A DNA stretch of 8,719 bases. It comes from DASXRU01 sp039933315 (GTDB taxonomy: Bacteria > Acidobacteriota > Blastocatellia > Pyrinomonadales > Pyrinomonadaceae). Position numbers and translations under genes: made by a program. Shown here piece after piece: positions 6,011-8,719 of the stretch; the stretch's first letter is position 1, and every line of letters starts with the position of its first letter. The notes beneath the pieces were generated by a model that ran no database searches, was not told the origin of the DNA, and saw only the letters and a list, made by a program, of their open reading frames with translations. The stretch covers positions 1 to 8,719 of the forward strand of contig JBDTOI010000171.1 of NCBI GenBank assembly GCA_039933315.1. Reading direction: 5' to 3'.

Positions 6011-6733
6011 ATGAACCATTTTGATCCGACGAATAATATTTCGTGGCAGTTTGGTAATCGCGGGCGAGTGGCAGTTTTCATTGATGGCAATAACCTCTTC
6101 CACGCAGCCCGTTTTCACAACATAGATATTGATTACAATAAACTGCTTCGAGTGCTGTTGGGCGACGGCCGGCTTTTGCGCGCTTTCTTCTATACCGGTG
6201 TCGATATTGGCGCCGAGCGGCAACAGGGTTTTCTGCTCTGGATGCGGCGAAACGGATTTCGCGTGGTGCAGAAAGAGCTGAAGACTTTTTACGATGGCAC
6301 GCGCAAAGCCAACCTCGACGTGGAAATCGCCGTAGATATGTTGTCGCTGGCGGGACGTTACGATACTGCGGTGCTCGTCTCAGGTGACGAAGACTTTGTT
6401 TATGCGGTCAACGCAGTGGCTTATAAAGGCTGCCGGGTCGAGATCGCGGGTTTTCGTTCCAACACGGCGCCAAAGCTGATTGACGTAGCCGACTATTTCA
6501 TTGACCTGGGCGAAATAGCCGAGAAGGTGCGCAAGGACATTCCTCACGGAGTACACGAGCGCGATCTTCATGCGCCCTCAGCCGCGGTCGCCTTCATGGA
6601 AGTTGTCCCCGACTCTCCCGACCATGTTGATGCATACCATTCGACGGTCACTTCGCTGATGGAAGTGAGTATCGAAGAAGAAGAACATTTTGAGCGGGCT
6701 TCCGAATTTATCCGTGTGACCGACGATCAGTAG
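6011..6733 (+). CDS. NYN-domain (LabA/DUF88-type) putative ribonuclease
   Basis: This 240-aa protein carries a NYN domain, a PIN-like fold that in characterised members is a metal-dependent ribonuclease acting on RNA in the cytosol. From the ATG at 6011, strand 1 reads VAVFIDGNNLF (20-30), placing catalytic Asp25 in the family signature. KANLDVEIAVDM (99-110) supplies Asp103 and Asp109, and LVSGDEDF (122-129) supplies Asp126 and Asp128. The acidic set is complete, so the fold should bind metal. After VADYFIDL (159-166) the domain ends; the tail (about 175-240) is low in hydrophobics and has an acidic run (EEEEHFE, 222-228), with no known domain seen. The frame is open to an ATG at 5954, but the 6011 start has a GGAG and agrees with the candidate promoter. 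The DUF2203 gene follows after 42 nt. The RNA target is unknown. Confidence 0.85.
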   Translation: MNHFDPTNNISWQFGNRGRVAVFIDGNNLFHAARFHNIDIDYNKLLRVLLGDGRLLRAFFYTGVDIGAERQQGFLLWMRRNGFRVVQKELKTFYDGTRKANLDVEIAVDMLSLAGRYDTAVLVSGDEDFVYAVNAVAYKGCRVEIAGFRSNTAPKLIDVADYFIDLGEIAEKVRKDIPHGVHERDLHAPSAAVAFMEVVPDSPDHVDAYHSTVTSLMEVSIEEEEHFERASEFIRVTDDQ

Positions 6734-6775
6734 CCGGCCGGCGCGCGTTACAAGAAATACTGGCGGGTTCGCCCT

Positions 6776-7153
6776 ATGAAGATTTTCAGTGTCGAGGAAG
6801 CCAACTCATTACTGCCCGATGTTCGTGCGATCGTCCGAGCAATTCAGCGGGCGCATCGCGGGCTGCAATCGTACCGCTCAGCCGTAAAAGAAGCTGCCGC
6901 CGGCGCGGAACAGGGTGGCGGCGGTATGGCCGGTGGTTCCCGCTATGCTGTCCTTCTAACTGAGCTCTCCCTGCGGGTAAATGAGTTGGAGGGCCTCGGC
7001 GTACAACTAAAAGACTACGCCCGGGGTTTGATTGACTTTCCTGCGCTGCGCGAAGGCCGGGTGGTGCTGCTCTGCTGGCAAATGGGCGAGGGTGACAGCC
7101 TGGAATGGTGGCACGACGTTGAAGCCGGTTTTGCCGGACGACAGCCTCTCTAG
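6776..7153 (+). CDS. DUF2203 family protein
   Basis: This small cytosolic protein of 125 aa matches the DUF2203 family, whose function is not established. Family features are the N-terminal FSVEEANSLLPDVRAIVRAI (4-23), a central helical part, then ELEGLGVQLKDYARGLIDFPAL (about 71-92), and the C-terminal VVLLCWQMGEGDSLEWWHDVEAGFAGRQPL with the conserved CW, WH and AGFAGR elements. A Gly-rich loop (GAEQGGGGMAGG, 43-54) separates the two predicted helices. The length is typical and the gene looks intact. No strong Shine-Dalgarno precedes the ATG at 6776, and the gene lies 42 nt after the NYN stop in the same direction, so co-transcription with it is likely. A 102-bp palindromic element starts 4 nt after its stop codon. 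Confidence 0.85.
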   Translation: MKIFSVEEANSLLPDVRAIVRAIQRAHRGLQSYRSAVKEAAAGAEQGGGGMAGGSRYAVLLTELSLRVNELEGLGVQLKDYARGLIDFPALREGRVVLLCWQMGEGDSLEWWHDVEAGFAGRQPL

Positions 7154-7157
7154 CTAA

Positions 7158-7259
7158 GTGGCACAGACTTCAGTCTGTGATGCCCGTGCCCAGGGGTGGC
7201 CTGCCCCCTTAAACTTTGCTGCCGCTCACCTCGAGATCACAGACTAAAGTCTGTGCCAC
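7158..7259. repeat. 102-bp element with two self-complementary inverted arms
   Basis: The left arm 7158-7181 and right arm 7236-7259 are inverted copies matching at 23 of 24 positions. Each arm is itself a hairpin: CACAGACT and AGTCTGTG flank a TC in the left arm and an AA in the right. The structure can therefore form two small hairpins or one long stem across the 54-nt centre. It starts 4 nt after the DUF2203 stop codon. No T-tract or target-site duplication is obvious. The design is REP/BIME-like and distinct from the other elements in this window. Confidence 0.78.
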
Positions 7260-7318
7260 AATCCCTCTCAAATCCCTTTTCCAAAACGTCCAACTTCAAG
7301 TGCTGGTATATTTTCTGG

Positions 7319-7348
7319 TTGACGACTTAAAGTAACGTCTGATACCAT
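7319..7348 (+). promoter_or_regulatory. Candidate sigma70-type promoter for the RDD gene
   Basis: TTGACG at 7319-7324 (five of six -35 consensus bases) is followed after 18 nt by TACCAT at 7343-7348 (four of six -10 bases), with TGA directly before it as an extended -10. Transcription would start near 7355 and leave a leader of about 75 nt before the ATG at 7430. The spot lies downstream of the 102-bp palindrome, consistent with the RDD gene being separate from the NYN-DUF2203 unit. Confidence 0.45.
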
Positions 7349-7429
7349 CCGCCCCGAACTGCGCAGTGGGCTGGCGTTCGTACTGGACCCATCCCCCAAA
7401 CCATTCCAGACCGACGGAGGCCCTCGTAA

Positions 7430-8596
7430 ATGCAGTGTAGCTCCTGTGGCGCCAGCTATCCGGAATCGGAAAATTGCCCGGAATGCCCTGCGGTTCCTCC
7501 CAACGCCTTCCAGCTAAATGCTGGGGAATTCGATAAAAAGGAACAAAACGAAGCGAAACCGAAGAGGGACAAACCTCGCCGGTCGGCTCAGAAATCCGCC
7601 AGGACCTCTACCCTAATCGAGTTTCCGGGTGGCGGACGTGTACCCCAATGGCGCAAGGAACTCAGCGAAAGAGTGCGTGAAGTACAAAAGCGACGGGCCC
7701 TCGAAGCTACGCTGGAACCCGCCGCGACAGCCGGTCAGAGAAAACAAGCAAGCCGTTCTCCAGAACCAACTCAACTAGGTCTGGTGCCGCCTTCTCCGGC
7801 GGTTTCCATCAATCCGCTTGTCATGAAGGCACTCCTCCGGATCGAAAGAGCGCATCGCACCCCCTATGCATCAACCGGCTATAGCCGAGGCGGTCCGGCG
7901 CTGGCGCGACTCCCGGAGGAAGCCCCGGAGGTTGACGTTATGCCGGCAAACTTTCAAACAGAGGTGGTAACGTCAGAAGCTCATGCCCTGGCCCCTATTG
8001 TCCTGCCTGAGCGATCACAGAAGGATCACGGTTTGGTCGTGGTGCTTCCTCAGCTCGAACAAAAAGCGGCCACTGAACCCGTCAAGCCAAGGAAGATCCG
8101 TTCGATTGGCGAGCTCGCTGAGAATGCGGCGCTTTCTTATCTGGAGAATCTGCCCAGCGCTCATGCGGTGTTCGTAGATTTGCCCAGGGATGACCGCGCC
8201 AGCTTTGTTTCTCGCACTGTGGCCGCCTTGATCGATCTGATTGTGGTGGCTTTTGCTTCATGCCCGTTTGCCGCTGCGATTGAATTGTCGGGTGGCAACT
8301 GGAATGACCTGCGGGTAAAGGGATTGATGGCCGGCATAGTGGTCGCTGTGACCTTTATCTATCAGACAGTCTCCACAGCGCTGACCGGCCGAACGCTTGG
8401 CATGAAGCTTTTTGGCATCAGGGCCGTTGATGTGCGGACTAGTCTCATGCCCAGCGGCTCGCAGTCAGCCCGCCGCGCGCTCGGCTACATTTTTTCTCTG
8501 GCTACGGCGGGCCTGGGCATTCTGTATGGCGTGTTTGACGCCGAACGTCGCACCGCTCACGATCATTTCTCCGGCACCATAGTCGTGCACGACTAA
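7430..8596 (+). CDS. Zinc-ribbon and RDD-domain membrane protein
   Basis: This 388-aa protein starts with a short zinc ribbon (Cys3, Cys6, Cys16, Cys19; CSSC then CPEC). A long polar, Pro/Lys/Arg-rich region of low complexity (about 25-245) follows and is probably largely disordered. The C-terminal third is an RDD domain. Its marks are SRTVAALIDL (261-270, with Arg262 and Asp269), LTGRTLGMKLFGIRAVD (318-334) and DAERRTAHDHFSGTIVV (370-386). Hydrophobic segments at about 263-285, 297-318 and 350-369 are likely membrane helices. RDD proteins are mostly of unknown role; some have been linked to ion or small-molecule transport, which I cannot infer here. The ATG at 7430 is supported by GGAGG at 7416-7420, 9 nt upstream. 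A repeat element begins 2 nt after the stop. Confidence 0.87.
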   Translation: MQCSSCGASYPESENCPECPAVPPNAFQLNAGEFDKKEQNEAKPKRDKPRRSAQKSARTSTLIEFPGGGRVPQWRKELSERVREVQKRRALEATLEPAATAGQRKQASRSPEPTQLGLVPPSPAVSINPLVMKALLRIERAHRTPYASTGYSRGGPALARLPEEAPEVDVMPANFQTEVVTSEAHALAPIVLPERSQKDHGLVVVLPQLEQKAATEPVKPRKIRSIGELAENAALSYLENLPSAHAVFVDLPRDDRASFVSRTVAALIDLIVVAFASCPFAAAIELSGGNWNDLRVKGLMAGIVVAVTFIYQTVSTALTGRTLGMKLFGIRAVDVRTSLMPSGSQSARRALGYIFSLATAGLGILYGVFDAERRTAHDHFSGTIVVHD

Positions 8597-8598
8597 CT

Positions 8599-8719
8599 GT
8601 CAGAACCGCCTGCGGTAGCGGGCGGGCCCCTCGATTGCGGAATGGGGATTGCGGATTTCGGATTGGGGACAGCGAATAAAGCTACTCGTTTCTTAAAATC
8701 CGCATCCCGAAATCACTAT
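8599..8719. repeat. Second copy of the 162-bp family, truncated by the window end
   Basis: The sequence from 8599 aligns with 5759 onward of copy 1. It shares GCGGTAGCGGG, GGGCCCC, TCGATTGCGGAATG, CGTTTCTT and AATCCGCAT in the same order, with scattered substitutions and a 2-nt gap. The terminal hairpin is kept as CCGCC (8606-8610) with GGCGG (8621-8625). The inner arms are partly degenerate (about 8634-8664 against 8697-8719), and the right outer terminus lies beyond the window. It begins 2 nt after the stop of the RDD gene. Confidence 0.75.

Noticed and set aside
1..8719. CRISPR array, tRNA or rRNA genes, transposase or phage genes
   Set aside because: No regularly spaced direct repeats, cloverleaf-like segments or recognisable mobile-element proteins were found.

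Overview
The window is an ordinary-looking chromosomal stretch. It most likely comes from an Acidobacteriota genome, probably a Blastocatellia/Pyrinomonadales-type lineage. This assignment is inferred from the gene families (fused AroD-AroE, several short zinc-ribbon proteins, a zinc-ribbon/RDD membrane protein, a DUF2203 protein), the moderately high GC content and the many small palindromic repeats between genes. No rRNA, tRNA, CRISPR array, phage gene or transposase is visible.

Layout. The left two thirds are read on the minus strand, right to left: an uncharacterised zinc-ribbon protein (4661-5686, TTG start); a SpoU/TrmH-family rRNA 2'-O-methyltransferase, RlmB-like, 7 nt downstream of it (3796-4653); a small zinc-ribbon protein with two predicted membrane helices (3086-3631); cysteine synthase CysK (1920-2858); and a bifunctional 3-dehydroquinate dehydratase/shikimate dehydrogenase (176-1759). 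After a divergent promoter region (5687-6010), the right third is on the plus strand: a NYN/LabA-type putative ribonuclease (6011-6733), a DUF2203 protein (6776-7153) and a zinc-ribbon plus RDD-domain membrane protein (7430-8596). The aroDE and cysK genes are core metabolism (shikimate pathway, cysteine synthesis). The methyltransferase and the NYN protein are RNA-related. There is no clear single pathway tying the neighbours together.

The most striking content is between the genes. Every gap longer than about 100 bp holds at least one palindrome, and at least four unrelated designs are present: tandem short hairpins at 1-142; a 130-bp inverted-repeat element at 2951-3080; a 162-bp element with nested inverted repeats at 5756-5917, with a second, window-truncated copy at 8599-8719; and a 102-bp element at 7158-7259 whose two arms are each a hairpin. 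Three of these begin only 2 to 5 nt after a stop codon. The two copies of the 162-bp family differ by a base-pair-preserving change in a terminal hairpin. These REP/MITE-like elements are the best lead in the window. No full new defence or metabolic system is evident.
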